DNA of 64,000 nt from assembly GCF_047344985.1 (NCBI RefSeq), contig NZ_CP178861.1:1984001-2048000 (forward strand), read 5' to 3'. Source of the DNA: Bdellovibrio sp047344985 (GTDB lineage: Bacteria; Bdellovibrionota; Bdellovibrionia; Bdellovibrionales; Bdellovibrionaceae). The notes below the pieces were generated by a model. The model was given only the letters and a program-made list of their open reading frames with translations, made no database searches and was not told the DNA's origin. This document shows, piece by piece, positions 54,009-62,960 of the stretch; position 1 is the stretch's first letter, and each line of letters begins with the position of its first letter. The translations under genes and the position numbers were made by a program.

Positions 54009-55868
54009 ATGTCATTTTTTATCTCTTCCGCTCGCTATATTCTTCGTCTTGTGATTCTGGGCATGGTCATGCGCGGAATCGTTGCACTGTATTTGAATCT
54101 TTGGGATTTCCAGGCGCTAGAAAGTTTTGATAATACGCTGGGGCCGTTTTTATATGGCTGGCACTTTGATTTGGCGATTGCTAGCTTCATGTATCTGATT
54201 CTTTACGGAAGCTCCGTGATGTTTGGTTTTGCGGAAAAAACATTTTCAAAGATCAATTGGCTGCTTCTGCTTTGTTATACGGTCTTTATCACTGTCGATG
54301 CGATTTACGCCAAAGAGTCCGGTCGTCATATCTCCTATGAAGTCTACAATCTTTTTACCATTCAGGGTTCTCTTAGCGGTTTATTAAAGCAATACTGGCT
54401 ACAAGCGCTCTTTGCATTCTTGGGGGCTTCCTTTGCCTCCAAGTTTTTTACTCCCCGTTATAAACCCGTCACTGGAATTATCAAACGCAGCCTTGCTGTG
54501 CTCTTTGTTTTAATCATCAGTGTGGTTTTTGCCCGAGGCTTTGAGGGTATTCCCCAAGATCCTTCGTGGGCGTATCGCTCTGGCGGAGGCAGCAAAGGTG
54601 CGACGCTGGCCCTTAATGGCGCTTACGGAATTGTTTGGGCGGCTCTTTCTGGAAAAAAATCTTCCAAAGAACAAATCGAAATTCCCGCGCACATTAAGAG
54701 TGCGGAAATTTTTGAACGCTGGAGATCTTTGCGCGGCATTCAAAAGCCGTTTGCTAATTTCGATGGCAATATCGTGATTGTATTTTTAGAAGGCTGGCCC
54801 GGAGTTTACGTCGATAAAAAAGTCGGCGATGAAGACGTTCTGCCTTTCTTTAATTCTCTTCGTAAAGAATCTTTGCGCGTGGATTTAATGCTAGCCGGAG
54901 GGCATCGCACCACGGAAGGACTTTTTGCCACTCTTTGCAGCCTCCCCAATCCTCCCGGAAAAAGCATTATGTTTTCAGAAATTGAAAACAAAGATTTTAA
55001 ATGCTTTCCGCAATTCTTAGCGAAAAAAGGTTACAGCTCTGCGTTCTTCCAAGGATCTGACCAATACACCAGTGGCGTGGGTCTTTTGGTTTTGAAAACA
55101 GGCTTTCAGGAATCTTACGGAAAACGCGAAATTCCAGATTGGAAAAACATCGAACAAAACTCTTGGGGCGTGTTCGATCAAGACCTTTATAAGTTTGCTA
55201 TCGACCGCATGGACCATATGCAAGAGCCCATGTTGATTGGTCTTAACACCAACACAACTCACGATCTCGCTTTACCTCACGGTGTTCGTCCCGCATTTGG
55301 AGAAGAGAATCAATCGTCTTTACACTTAAGTGTGACTCATCATGCGGATAAAGAACTGCGTGGTTTTTATGAAGGACTTAAAAAACGCAAATGGAAAAAA
55401 GATTGGGTGCTGGTTCTTCTTTCAGATCACACGAGCTTTTCTGCGAATGGAATTTTTGAGCACTACTCCATTCCATTTTTAATGAAATATCACTCAGTGA
55501 ATCCGGATAAAAAAACCAAACCTCCTTTTACAGAAAAACTGCTTGAAGGCGCTTACACACAAAATGATGTCGGTGCGACGCTGGCAGACCTCACAGGGAA
55601 CGAAGCGCCGACATTCTTGGGACGCTCTCTTTTGCGCCCTGCTGACTTCTCTGAAGGCGCTAGCATTTTTCATCTAGGGCAATCCGTGTGGTTTGAAGGA
55701 CCGTGGGCTGTGGTCTTTAATATTCGCGATTTTAATAACAAGCGCTGCTTTCGCTGGAAAAACGATATGGCTTTCCACTATCAGCTTCCTTGTCCAGAAA
55801 ATGGCGAAGAAATGTACTTAAGAGGTTTAAGCTACATCAAAGAATCTCAAGAATATCTTTTCAAATAA
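54009..55868 (+). CDS. LTA-synthase-like sulfatase/phosphotransferase
   Basis: 619 residues: five hydrophobic segments in the N-terminal third, then an alkaline-phosphatase-superfamily domain (about 245-560). Landmarks are IVIVFLEGWPG, the nucleophile Thr region GGHRTTEGLFATLCSLPN, INTNTTHD-like GLNTNTTHDLALP and LVLLSDHTSF with metal ligands. Family members move phospho-alcohol groups onto lipids or glycans, here perhaps onto an envelope lipid. The ATG at 54009 is preferred because the in-frame start at 53973 lies inside a terminator. Confidence 0.85.
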   Translation: MSFFISSARYILRLVILGMVMRGIVALYLNLWDFQALESFDNTLGPFLYGWHFDLAIASFMYLILYGSSVMFGFAEKTFSKINWLLLLCYTVFITVDAIYAKESGRHISYEVYNLFTIQGSLSGLLKQYWLQALFAFLGASFASKFFTPRYKPVTGIIKRSLAVLFVLIISVVFARGFEGIPQDPSWAYRSGGGSKGATLALNGAYGIVWAALSGKKSSKEQIEIPAHIKSAEIFERWRSLRGIQKPFANFDGNIVIVFLEGWPGVYVDKKVGDEDVLPFFNSLRKESLRVDLMLAGGHRTTEGLFATLCSLPNPPGKSIMFSEIENKDFKCFPQFLAKKGYSSAFFQGSDQYTSGVGLLVLKTGFQESYGKREIPDWKNIEQNSWGVFDQDLYKFAIDRMDHMQEPMLIGLNTNTTHDLALPHGVRPAFGEENQSSLHLSVTHHADKELRGFYEGLKKRKWKKDWVLVLLSDHTSFSANGIFEHYSIPFLMKYHSVNPDKKTKPPFTEKLLEGAYTQNDVGATLADLTGNEAPTFLGRSLLRPADFSEGASIFHLGQSVWFEGPWAVVFNIRDFNNKRCFRWKNDMAFHYQLPCPENGEEMYLRGLSYIKESQEYLFK

Positions 55869-55900
55869 CAGTTTTGTTGCAATCTTTCTTGTATCCCGAC

Positions 55901-55925
55901 AAGACTCTCAAAGAGGGTCTTTTTT
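55901..55925 (+). terminator. Terminator after the phosphotransferase gene
   Basis: AGAC(T)CTC/GAG(G)GTCT stem, loop AAA, then T6. Confidence 0.75.
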
Positions 55926-55967
55926 CCGAACCTCCTTAAGAGCAAAATTAAGCCTGTGGGAGGTTCT

Positions 55968-56954
55968 ATGAGAATTATCTGGGCTATTGATGCATTCGAG
56001 GATAACAAAGAGCTGAACCAGAAAATGGCAGATTACGTGACTCATCTTTATGAGATCACGAACGCCGATATCGAGCCCCTTTACTTGTTACGTGAAAATG
56101 AAATCGTACTTCCCACCTACGAAGTCCCTGCCTGGGTTACGGACCACTCAAGAACGGCGGAATCCCTTTTTAGGGAAGTGCTCTCGGATTACAACTTGCC
56201 GTTCTTACGAGAAGCCAAAGTGATTCCGCACGCCTCTCAATCCCATGCTGGCGCAGCGGAAACCCTTTCAAATTATGCCGTGAAGAGCAAAGCCGACTTG
56301 ATTATTGTCGGCAGTCACGGTCGCGAAGGATTTCAAAGATTTATTTTAGGAAGTTTTGCTGAAAGTCTTTTGCTGCAATCCGAAGTGCCGGTTTGCGTGG
56401 TCGGAAATCACGCTACCAAAACAAAAACCTCGAAAAATATTTTATTTCCCACTGAGTTTGGTGAACATTCTAAAGACAACTTCCGACATGTTTTAAATCT
56501 CGCCAAAATGCTTAAAGCCGAAGTTCTTCTTCTTCACGCAATCGCTCGTCCTATTGAAAGTCTTTTTGATTTAGATACAAGTCCGCGGGTATACAACTAC
56601 AAAGGCAAGATGATGACCTTGGATCAGATCGTCGAAAGCCAGATTGAAAGCCAATCCCGTCGTGCCCAACAATGGGTCGACTGGGCTCAAAAAGAAGGCG
56701 TCACGGCTTCTTTCTTTATTGATAGCAGCTTTAAAGGCGTCGATGAACTTGTGCTTGATTCCATCGCAAATCACGAGGCGGATTTAGTAGTCATGGAGGC
56801 GCAAAGCGGACCTATGAGCGCAGCTCTTTTGGGAAGCTACACCCGCAACGTCGTACGCAAAGCCCCTTGCCCTGTCTATGTTTTGACCCGTCACTTTTAC
56901 GATAAGGACCAGACCACGGAGAAACCTAGCCCCTCACCTGAGATGGGCGCATAG
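55968..56954 (+). CDS. Tandem universal stress protein
   Basis: 328 residues from the ATG at 55968 (GGGAGG upstream). Two Usp domains. The first (about 1-150) ends in LIIVGSHGREGFQRFILGSFAESLL, a good ATP-binding G-x2-G-x9-GS motif. The second (about 155-310) ends in VVMEAQSGPMSAALLGSYTRNVV, less canonical. Stress survival role by family. The last 29 bases overlap the convergent regulator gene. Confidence 0.92.
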   Translation: MRIIWAIDAFEDNKELNQKMADYVTHLYEITNADIEPLYLLRENEIVLPTYEVPAWVTDHSRTAESLFREVLSDYNLPFLREAKVIPHASQSHAGAAETLSNYAVKSKADLIIVGSHGREGFQRFILGSFAESLLLQSEVPVCVVGNHATKTKTSKNILFPTEFGEHSKDNFRHVLNLAKMLKAEVLLLHAIARPIESLFDLDTSPRVYNYKGKMMTLDQIVESQIESQSRRAQQWVDWAQKEGVTASFFIDSSFKGVDELVLDSIANHEADLVVMEAQSGPMSAALLGSYTRNVVRKAPCPVYVLTRHFYDKDQTTEKPSPSPEMGA

Positions 56955-57441
56955 AAGCAGGCAGCTTTTTATAAATGTTATTCAAATGAGTTTTCAAAGT
57001 GGCTTTGGAAATAAAAAGCTTCTCTGCAATCGCGGCGTTGGTCATTCCCTGCATCACCATCTGCATGATGCGAACTTCGCTTTTTGTGAGACCCCGCTCT
57101 TGGAAAAAGATTTCTTGTTTTTTGAATTTATCCTGGTCTTCATCCAATGGATAAAGAATCGTTGTAATGCTGTTACCGTCGTTAACGATCAGGGCATCAA
57201 CCTTATGGCCTTCGATCTCTGTAGCCTTAAAGAGCTTCATGCCTTCAGAGACAGCGGCACACTCTTCAATTTGATGGTAAAGACGCATGCACGTCTTGCC
57301 ACACACCTGACCCGTCATGAGCCCACAAGTCTTTACACAATTTTCATTTTGATAGAGCACACGCTTATCAAGGTCTTTTACACAAAGACCTAACTTTGAG
57401 CCGAGGTTGGGGAACTGTTTATCCACTTCGAGCACAGACAT
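56926..57441 (-). CDS. LuxR-type regulator with Cys-rich PAS-like domain
   Basis: 171 residues. N-terminal PAS-like domain (about 10-100) with seven Cys (LCVK, ENCVKTCG, VCGKTCM, EECAAV), so redox or metal sensing is possible. The C-terminal LuxR/FixJ helix-turn-helix is complete: GLTKSEVRIMQMVMQGMTNAAIAEKLFISKATLKTHLNNIYKKL. No receiver domain. A palindromic FNR/CRP-like site lies 48 bases upstream of its ATG. Confidence 0.85.
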   Translation of the reverse strand: MSVLEVDKQFPNLGSKLGLCVKDLDKRVLYQNENCVKTCGLMTGQVCGKTCMRLYHQIEECAAVSEGMKLFKATEIEGHKVDALIVNDGNSITTILYPLDEDQDKFKKQEIFFQERGLTKSEVRIMQMVMQGMTNAAIAEKLFISKATLKTHLNNIYKKLPASMRPSQVRG

Positions 57442-57488
57442 GACGCCTCCTGTACTTTTAATTTTGGGACAAGAGAAGCATCATGTCG

Positions 57489-57502
57489 ATGATCTGGATC
57501 AT
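57489..57502. promoter_or_regulatory. FNR/CRP-like palindrome
   Basis: ATGATCTGGATCAT, a 14-base palindrome agreeing with 8 of the 10 fixed positions of the FNR consensus (TTGAT-N4-ATCAA). Located 48 bases upstream of the Cys-rich regulator gene. Confidence 0.35.
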
Positions 57503-57871
57503 GATTGCTATCTTATTTTTTGGCTTACTGAGGCCATTTTAAAATGTGAGGTCATCGAAAAAATATGATGTTTGCGCCGCGGCGGACGAGGTCAATGTGA
57601 ATCGACTTTTTCGCACAAAATACCCCGAAAATGCCTACTATGAGGCCTTCCGAGTTTAAAAACTAATTCAAAAAACAATGACGTGAGCGGAGAATCATTT
57701 ATGAAAGAGTTTAAAATTTAAGTTCAACACAAGTTTTTCTTCTGATTTATACAGCTTTTTGATTGCTATAGAGTAATGTTTCTAGTTTTTGGCCTCACAG
57801 AACCAAAATAAGACGATGGTTCGTAAATTTTGTTAAGATTCTGTAAAAGTGTATTCTCCTGAGGGACTTCG

Positions 57872-57888
57872 GTATTATAGAATAATAC
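57872..57888. promoter_or_regulatory. Candidate operator of the TetR regulator
   Basis: Inverted repeat GTATTAT-N3-ATAATAC, 84 bases upstream of the TetR start; typical size for TetR-family operators. Confidence 0.35.
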
Positions 57889-57971
57889 TTTGGCAACCAG
57901 TATTGAATATTGCCCCCTAAAGACCGAATATGAACACGAGCAAAGTTTATAAGCCTCGAAAGGAGGAAATT

Positions 57972-58598
57972 ATGGGTGCTGCTCCAGTAACTCACACAAA
58001 TCCCGAAAAACGCTACATGCTGAAAATCCCGGTGCAAAAACGTTCCAAAGAAACGGTGGCAAGCATTGTGGAATCCTGCGCACGTTTATTAGTGCAAGAG
58101 CCGTATCACGCTATTACGACAGATAAGATTGCCGAAATGGCCGGCGTGAGTATCGGATCTCTTTATCAATTCTTCGCAAATAAAGAAGCTATTGTCGCTG
58201 CAGTGATCGATGATCTTTTGCAGAAGGACTTGGCCTATATCGAAGAAAACCTGGCAAAACTCCAAGCGACAGACTTGGACTCTAAAGTTCATGCCTTCAT
58301 TGATATTGGATTCACTCGCTTTCATGACAACCGTCCTCTAAGAACGGCACTGCAAGGAGTGCAAGGCATGCTCGACTACTGGGACACAAGACGCGTGTTC
58401 TTTGAGCACTATCAAAAAGCGGTGCTCGCACACATGCCGCCAATCCCAGGACGCGATCGTGAAATGATGGCTCTATTTATCGTCAGTTGCTTTAACAACA
58501 TCTTGCAACTGGCTCTTCTAGGCCCTCAAGGACCTGAAAGAGAAGACGCGATCAAAAAAGAAGTTTTCCTTCTTATTAGACGCTATCTGAATCCGTAA
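57972..58598 (+). CDS. TetR-family transcriptional regulator
   Basis: 208 residues from the ATG at 57972, which has AAAGGAGG upstream. N-terminal helix-turn-helix (about 20-65) with HAITTDKIAEMAGVSIGSLYQFFANKEAI. The C-terminal ligand domain is generic. It may control itself and the transporter gene that follows 57 bases later. Confidence 0.92.
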   Translation: MGAAPVTHTNPEKRYMLKIPVQKRSKETVASIVESCARLLVQEPYHAITTDKIAEMAGVSIGSLYQFFANKEAIVAAVIDDLLQKDLAYIEENLAKLQATDLDSKVHAFIDIGFTRFHDNRPLRTALQGVQGMLDYWDTRRVFFEHYQKAVLAHMPPIPGRDREMMALFIVSCFNNILQLALLGPQGPEREDAIKKEVFLLIRRYLNP

Positions 58599-58615
58599 GA
58601 ATTCACTTGCCTCCA

Positions 58616-58656
58616 ACGCCCCTCCTCGTATTCTTATCGAGGAGGGTCTTTTTTTT
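58616..58656 (+). terminator. Terminator after tetR, overlapping the CLC start
   Basis: Stem CCTCCTCG/CGAGGAGG then T8. The right arm also forms the GAGGAGG site for the TTG start at 58655. Confidence 0.7.
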
Positions 58657-59893
58657 GAATTCAGCAAAACTTTTTAAAATTCCTCTGCGCCTTCTTCCCG
58701 ATGTTCTTCTTTGGATTTTTATTGCCGCCTTAGTTGGCTTTCTTGCTGGTTCTGCCTCCGCTGGTTTTTTACTGGCTCTTGATTTCGTCACGCACACACG
58801 AATTGAAAACCCTTGGCTTCTTTATCTACTTCCGTGGGCCGGTGTCTTAATCGCGTTTTTATATTCACGCTATGGCAAAAATACGGATGCAGGAAATAAT
58901 CTTCTCATTGACGAAATTCACAATCCTAAAAAAGTTGTTCCTCTGCGTATGGCGCCTTTTGTTTTATTGGGAACTTTAATCACTCATCTTTTTGGTGGCT
59001 CCGCCGGACGCGAAGGAACCGCCGTGCAAATGGGCGGAACGTTGGCAGATCAGCTAACATTGCTTTTCCGCTTTGATGCTGAAAAAAGAAAAACACTTTT
59101 GATGGCGGGTATTTCTGCCGGGTTTTCTTCTGTCTTCGGCACTCCGCTGGCGGGCGCTGTGTTTGGTCTTGAAGTGTTAGATATTGGGCGCCTTCGCTAT
59201 CAAGCCATTCTCCCCTGCTTTATTGCGGCGATTGTTGCTGATCGCGTGTGTTTACAATGGGGCGTGCATCACACGGTGTATTCTATTGCGCAAGTTCCTG
59301 AAATTTCTGTTCTGACTGTTTTGTGGTCCCTCGTAGCGGGAATCTGTTTCGGTCTCTGTGCTTATGCTTTTTCTTGGAGCAATCACCGACTCACACATCT
59401 TTTAAAACAAACTTTTGCGTCTCCACTGGTGCGCGCTTTTATCGGTGGTGTGGCTGTGATTTTAGGAGCCGCGCTTTTACAATCTGATCGCTATTTGGGA
59501 TTGGGTATTCCCGTTATTGTCGAAAGCTTTCAGGGGCCTGTTCCGGCTTATGATTTTCTTTTTAAAATCATCTTCACCGTCGTCACTTTAAGTTCTGGAT
59601 TTAAAGGCGGCGAAGTCACGCCGTTGTTTTTTATTGGCGCAACATTAGGGAATGCCCTGGCGTGGATTTTACCTCTGCCTACAGGTCTTTTAGCGGGAAT
59701 GGGATTTGTCGCTGTTTTTGCGGGAGCAGCGAATACACCTCTTGCGTGTCTTTTGATGGCAATGGAATTATTTGGGACAGGTTCCGCCATTTACGCAGCC
59801 TTAGCGTGCGTTATGAGTTATATTTTCTCAGGACATGCGGGAATTTATCACTCGCAAAAAATCGAGGTCTATAAACATGCTCAAGAAAATTAA
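58655..59893 (+). CDS. CLC-family antiporter, fluoride (CLC-F) type
   Basis: 412 residues from TTG 58655 (GAGGAGG upstream); longer frame from 58607 runs through the terminator. About twelve membrane segments. The GNNLLIDEIHNP motif and GSAGREGTAVQMGG are the form seen in fluoride-specific CLC-F exporters rather than chloride channels (GSGIP, GREGP). KGGEVTPLFFIGATLGN completes the ion path. Probably removes F- using the proton gradient. No fluoride riboswitch is seen upstream. The stop overlaps the next gene by 17 bases. Confidence 0.85.
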   Translation: MNSAKLFKIPLRLLPDVLLWIFIAALVGFLAGSASAGFLLALDFVTHTRIENPWLLYLLPWAGVLIAFLYSRYGKNTDAGNNLLIDEIHNPKKVVPLRMAPFVLLGTLITHLFGGSAGREGTAVQMGGTLADQLTLLFRFDAEKRKTLLMAGISAGFSSVFGTPLAGAVFGLEVLDIGRLRYQAILPCFIAAIVADRVCLQWGVHHTVYSIAQVPEISVLTVLWSLVAGICFGLCAYAFSWSNHRLTHLLKQTFASPLVRAFIGGVAVILGAALLQSDRYLGLGIPVIVESFQGPVPAYDFLFKIIFTVVTLSSGFKGGEVTPLFFIGATLGNALAWILPLPTGLLAGMGFVAVFAGAANTPLACLLMAMELFGTGSAIYAALACVMSYIFSGHAGIYHSQKIEVYKHAQEN

Positions 59894-60875
59894 TACGCCC
59901 TTTTCAGATTTGATGAAAGTGGATTTCCCGATTATCGCAGCCCCTATGTTCTTGGTGAGCAACACCGACATCGTGGTTGAAGCCAGTGAAAGCGGCGGGA
60001 TTGGAACATTTCCAGCGCTCAATTATCGTCCCATCGAAAAGTATGCCGAAGCTTTAAAAGAGATTAAAAAGCGTACGAAAAAACCTGTCGGTGTAAATAT
60101 CATCGTTAACAAAAGCAATACCCGCCAGGAGCAAGATTTAAAGATCGCTCTTGATAACGGCGTAGATCTTTTTATCACTTCGTTGGGAAGCCCTAAGAAA
60201 GTGATTGAAGAGGCTCATAAAAATGGCGCGAAAGTTATTTGCGATGTGACGAATCTTGAACATGCTTTGAAGGTTCAAGATATGGGTGCTGATGGTGTGA
60301 TTGCCGTTGGCACCGGAGCTGGTGGACATGCGGGTCCTATATCACCGTTGGTTTTAATTCCTTGGCTTAAAACACGCCTGCAGATTCCTATTATCGCCGC
60401 TGGCGGTATCGCGCACGGCTCGATGATTTCTGCCTGCTTGGCGCTAGGAGCTTCTGGCGTGAGCGTTGGAACTCGTTTTATCGCCAGTCGTGAAGCACAA
60501 GTCGATCAGGCTTACAAAGATGCGATTGTGCAATCAACGCCGGAAGATATTGTGATGACAACACGAGTGTCGGGAACTCCAGCGGCCGTCATCAATACTC
60601 CTTACGTGCAAAAACTGGGAACGGATCTGCCTTGGGCAATTAAGATTTTAAAAGACCATAAGCTCACAAAAAAATACATGACGCCATTGATTCATTTAAT
60701 GGGCATGAAGTCTTTAGAAGAAGCGGCAGTCAAACCCACTTGGAAAACAGTTTGGAGTGCTGGCCAGTCCGTGGGTTTGGTGGAAGAGATCCTAACAGTG
60801 CGTGAGATTTATCAAAAGCTCATCGCCGAATACGACGAGAGCGTGAAAAATATTTCTCACTTAGGACTTGAGTGA
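59877..60875 (+). CDS. Nitronate monooxygenase family protein
   Basis: 332 residues from the ATG at 59877, with GAGG eight bases upstream. TIM barrel binding FMN: FPIIAAPMFLVSN at the start, GTGAGGHAGPIS (active-site His) and IPIIAAGGIAHGSM with GASGVSVGTRF. Oxidises nitronates or acts as an enoyl reductase-like enzyme. Coupled to the CLC gene by overlap. Confidence 0.9.
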   Translation: MLKKINTPFSDLMKVDFPIIAAPMFLVSNTDIVVEASESGGIGTFPALNYRPIEKYAEALKEIKKRTKKPVGVNIIVNKSNTRQEQDLKIALDNGVDLFITSLGSPKKVIEEAHKNGAKVICDVTNLEHALKVQDMGADGVIAVGTGAGGHAGPISPLVLIPWLKTRLQIPIIAAGGIAHGSMISACLALGASGVSVGTRFIASREAQVDQAYKDAIVQSTPEDIVMTTRVSGTPAAVINTPYVQKLGTDLPWAIKILKDHKLTKKYMTPLIHLMGMKSLEEAAVKPTWKTVWSAGQSVGLVEEILTVREIYQKLIAEYDESVKNISHLGLE

Positions 60876-61346
60876 ACGATTGCGCACGGAGAGTGTGAGC
60901 TCATAAGTCATTATGGGCTCAGTCTCACTTGTTTTTGGAACAATTGCGTAACCTTTAAATTTTCTTTCAATACGTGCCGGATTTGTTTTCGCTTCATCAA
61001 TCAAAGCTTTCACCGCTTCAACTTCGTCGCAGATAAAATGCACGTCACCGTCGCCGCGTTTTAAATACTGACCCGAAAAATCTTTAAACACGAAATCGAT
61101 TTTTTGCTTACTTTCTGAAATTGCCATCACAGCCGCCGCCGCAATCGATAATTCAGCACCAATTCCCAAAGCTCCAAAGTACATCGAGTTCAGATGGTTT
61201 TTCGTGCGATAAGAAAGTGGTACCTTCAAAATAAAACGCTTTTCCCCTGCTTCGACAACACGTGGACTGATAAAAAGAACAAGAGGAATTTTAAGAAGAC
61301 CATAGAGATTGATAAACGCTGTGTATTTGAGATTTTTCATGTTCAT
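60861..61346 (-). CDS. DUF4442 hotdog-fold protein
   Basis: 161 residues. The fold of thioesterase-like DUF4442 is suggested by VEAGEKRFILKVPLSYRTKNHLNSMYFGALGIGAELSIAAAAV. No obvious catalytic Asp or Glu. Function unknown, perhaps acyl-thioester related. Convergent 15-base overlap with the monooxygenase gene. Confidence 0.75.
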   Translation of the reverse strand: MNMKNLKYTAFINLYGLLKIPLVLFISPRVVEAGEKRFILKVPLSYRTKNHLNSMYFGALGIGAELSIAAAAVMAISESKQKIDFVFKDFSGQYLKRGDGDVHFICDEVEAVKALIDEAKTNPARIERKFKGYAIVPKTSETEPIMTYELTLSVRNRSLKS

Positions 61347-61469
61347 TGTTTAATAGTAGGACTCGGGCCCAGAGATGGACTAGCACTTTTAGATGAAGAC
61401 CTCTTATTTTGACTAATCGCAACATATAGAGTGTAATAAAGCCGAGGCAGACAGACCTGTCTCATTTCC

Positions 61470-61497
61470 TTGACCCCTTAACCGAAGCCCTTATAAA
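61470..61497 (+). promoter_or_regulatory. Promoter of the small membrane protein
   Basis: TTGACC and TATAAA, spacer 16 bases; transcription start near 61504. Confidence 0.55.
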
Positions 61498-61534
61498 GGA
61501 AAGGTAGCACTAGGTAAGGGGCCATTAGTTTTTT

Positions 61535-61747
61535 ATGGATCAGTCATCACCGAAACCTAAATTCTTAGAACGCTGGACGCCGAAAGTAATTCGCGAAGCC
61601 AAACAGGTTTTTCGCGAAGGCGGTATCAAGGGCGTTCTCCGTCGTTACGGATGGAAGGTTTTTGCGGTGTTTTTTGTGTATTATCTAGTTCGCGACATCA
61701 CGATTTACATTTTATTGCCGCTGTATCTGGCCAATAAACTTTTTTAA
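61535..61747 (+). CDS. Small single-span membrane protein
   Basis: 70 residues: basic N-terminal half (PKVIREAKQVFREGG) and one membrane segment at about 43-67 (VFAVFFVYYLVRDITIYILL). AAGGGG lies 13 bases before the ATG. No family recognised. The stop overlaps the convergent DUF1634 gene. Confidence 0.6.
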   Translation: MDQSSPKPKFLERWTPKVIREAKQVFREGGIKGVLRRYGWKVFAVFFVYYLVRDITIYILLPLYLANKLF

Positions 61748-62130
61748 AGATCAATTCCCAAAGTAAAACTTGCGACCAAAACAAAGAAAACCGCAAAGGC
61801 CATGATCGCCAGGCGATAATCTTTTTGTCTGATAAAAAGAATTCCTGTCATCAAAACGCGTATCACTGGCAACGTCACAAGGACGACCAATCCAAAGAAA
61901 GACATCAAAAGAGCGCGGTCGTTCATAATAAGCGCCCATTGAATACTTTCTGAAAGCGATTGTGGATGATACTCGTTAAAGGTGCTTAAAACGTCGCCGC
62001 TATTAATAAGCATCCAAACCCAGCCTACAAAAAGCAATGCTCCGGCAAAAAGAACCCCACCACGCAAAAATTGACTGATGCGAATTTCAAGTTGGTGGAG
62101 AGACAAGGGTGCTGAGTTTTCTTTACTCAT
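61744..62130 (-). CDS. DUF1634 membrane protein
   Basis: 128 residues, three membrane segments (about 20-40, 75-97, 103-123). DUF1634 proteins are nearly always encoded next to a TauE/SafE permease, as here, with a 4-base overlap, and probably form a complex with it. Confidence 0.85.
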   Translation of the reverse strand: MSKENSAPLSLHQLEIRISQFLRGGVLFAGALLFVGWVWMLINSGDVLSTFNEYHPQSLSESIQWALIMNDRALLMSFFGLVVLVTLPVIRVLMTGILFIRQKDYRLAIMAFAVFFVLVASFTLGIDL

Positions 62131-62942
62131 TGAAGCCCCTTAATAATCATCTGAATGGAGACGATGCTTAAAACGACAACGAAGATCTGACGAATGCGTT
62201 TTGCTGGAATTCGCACCATGGCTTTGGCACCGAAGAAAGAGCCAATGATAATTCCGACAGCCACGGGAGCTGCAATTTGCGGCTGAATGTCTCCACGCAA
62301 AAGATAAGCTCCCGCACTGGCCGAAGCGGTCACACCGATCATAAAATTGGAAGTCGCTGAAGAAACTTTAATAGGGAGTTTCATTGCTCCATCCATCGCA
62401 AGAACTTTGAAAATACCGCTGCCAATACCAAGCAGAGCGGAAAGAACGCCGGCACCAAACATCGCAAACAATCCCAGCGGCACTTGCTGAACTTTGTAGT
62501 TCACCCAACGCTCGTTGCTTTCAGGATATGAACCGTCGAGTTTTAAAGCCGTTGCCCAGGGATGATTTTCTCCCGTGAGGTGTTCTTCACGTTTTCTGAG
62601 CATCATGATCGCCGAGAAAAATAAAAACACACCGAAGAGCAAAAACAAAAACTGCGCTTTAATAAATGAAGCGATTAAAAAACCAACAACAGCTCCCGTC
62701 ACTGTGCCGATTTCGAGAAAAACGGCCAGACGCAGATTTGTTAAAGAGTCTTTAAGATAGCTCGCCGCTGCGCCCGAAGATGTGGCGACAATAGAAATTA
62801 AACTAGCGGCAATCGCATAACGAATATTGACGTGATAAAAAAGTGTTAAGACAGGGACGATAATGATACCGCCTCCGAGCCCTAAAAGAGCTCCTAGAAA
62901 GCCTGCACCCACTGCCGTCAAAAGAAGAAGAATCTCTAACAT
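62127..62942 (-). CDS. TauE/SafE family permease
   Basis: 271 residues, eight membrane segments. Family landmark GAGFLGALLGLGGGIIIVPVL at the N-terminus, repeated in the second half as GAGVLSALLGIGSGIFKV. Moves sulfur- or organic anions out of the cell; substrate unknown. Confidence 0.92.
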   Translation of the reverse strand: MLEILLLLTAVGAGFLGALLGLGGGIIIVPVLTLFYHVNIRYAIAASLISIVATSSGAAASYLKDSLTNLRLAVFLEIGTVTGAVVGFLIASFIKAQFLFLLFGVFLFFSAIMMLRKREEHLTGENHPWATALKLDGSYPESNERWVNYKVQQVPLGLFAMFGAGVLSALLGIGSGIFKVLAMDGAMKLPIKVSSATSNFMIGVTASASAGAYLLRGDIQPQIAAPVAVGIIIGSFFGAKAMVRIPAKRIRQIFVVVLSIVSIQMIIKGLQ

Positions 62943-62960
62943 TTGGTTATAAGATTCCGA

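Larger units (their letters stand above)
57442..57971. other. 530-base gene-free region between two regulators
   Basis: AT-rich, no gene of note. A 19-residue hydrophobic ORF (57483-57542, plus strand) and a 6-residue one (57702-57722) with a GGAG site are the only frames with plausible starts. Contains the FNR/CRP-like palindrome and the TetR operator candidate listed separately. Confidence 0.5.

Noticed and set aside
57483..57542. 19-residue hydrophobic ORF (MSMIWIMIAILFF...)
   Set aside because: Looks a little like tiny membrane subunits, but the ribosome binding site is weak and the start overlaps the FNR-like palindrome. Not listed as a gene.
58599..58654. Fluoride riboswitch upstream of the CLC gene
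   Set aside because: The gap is only the tetR terminator; there is no room for the crcB motif.
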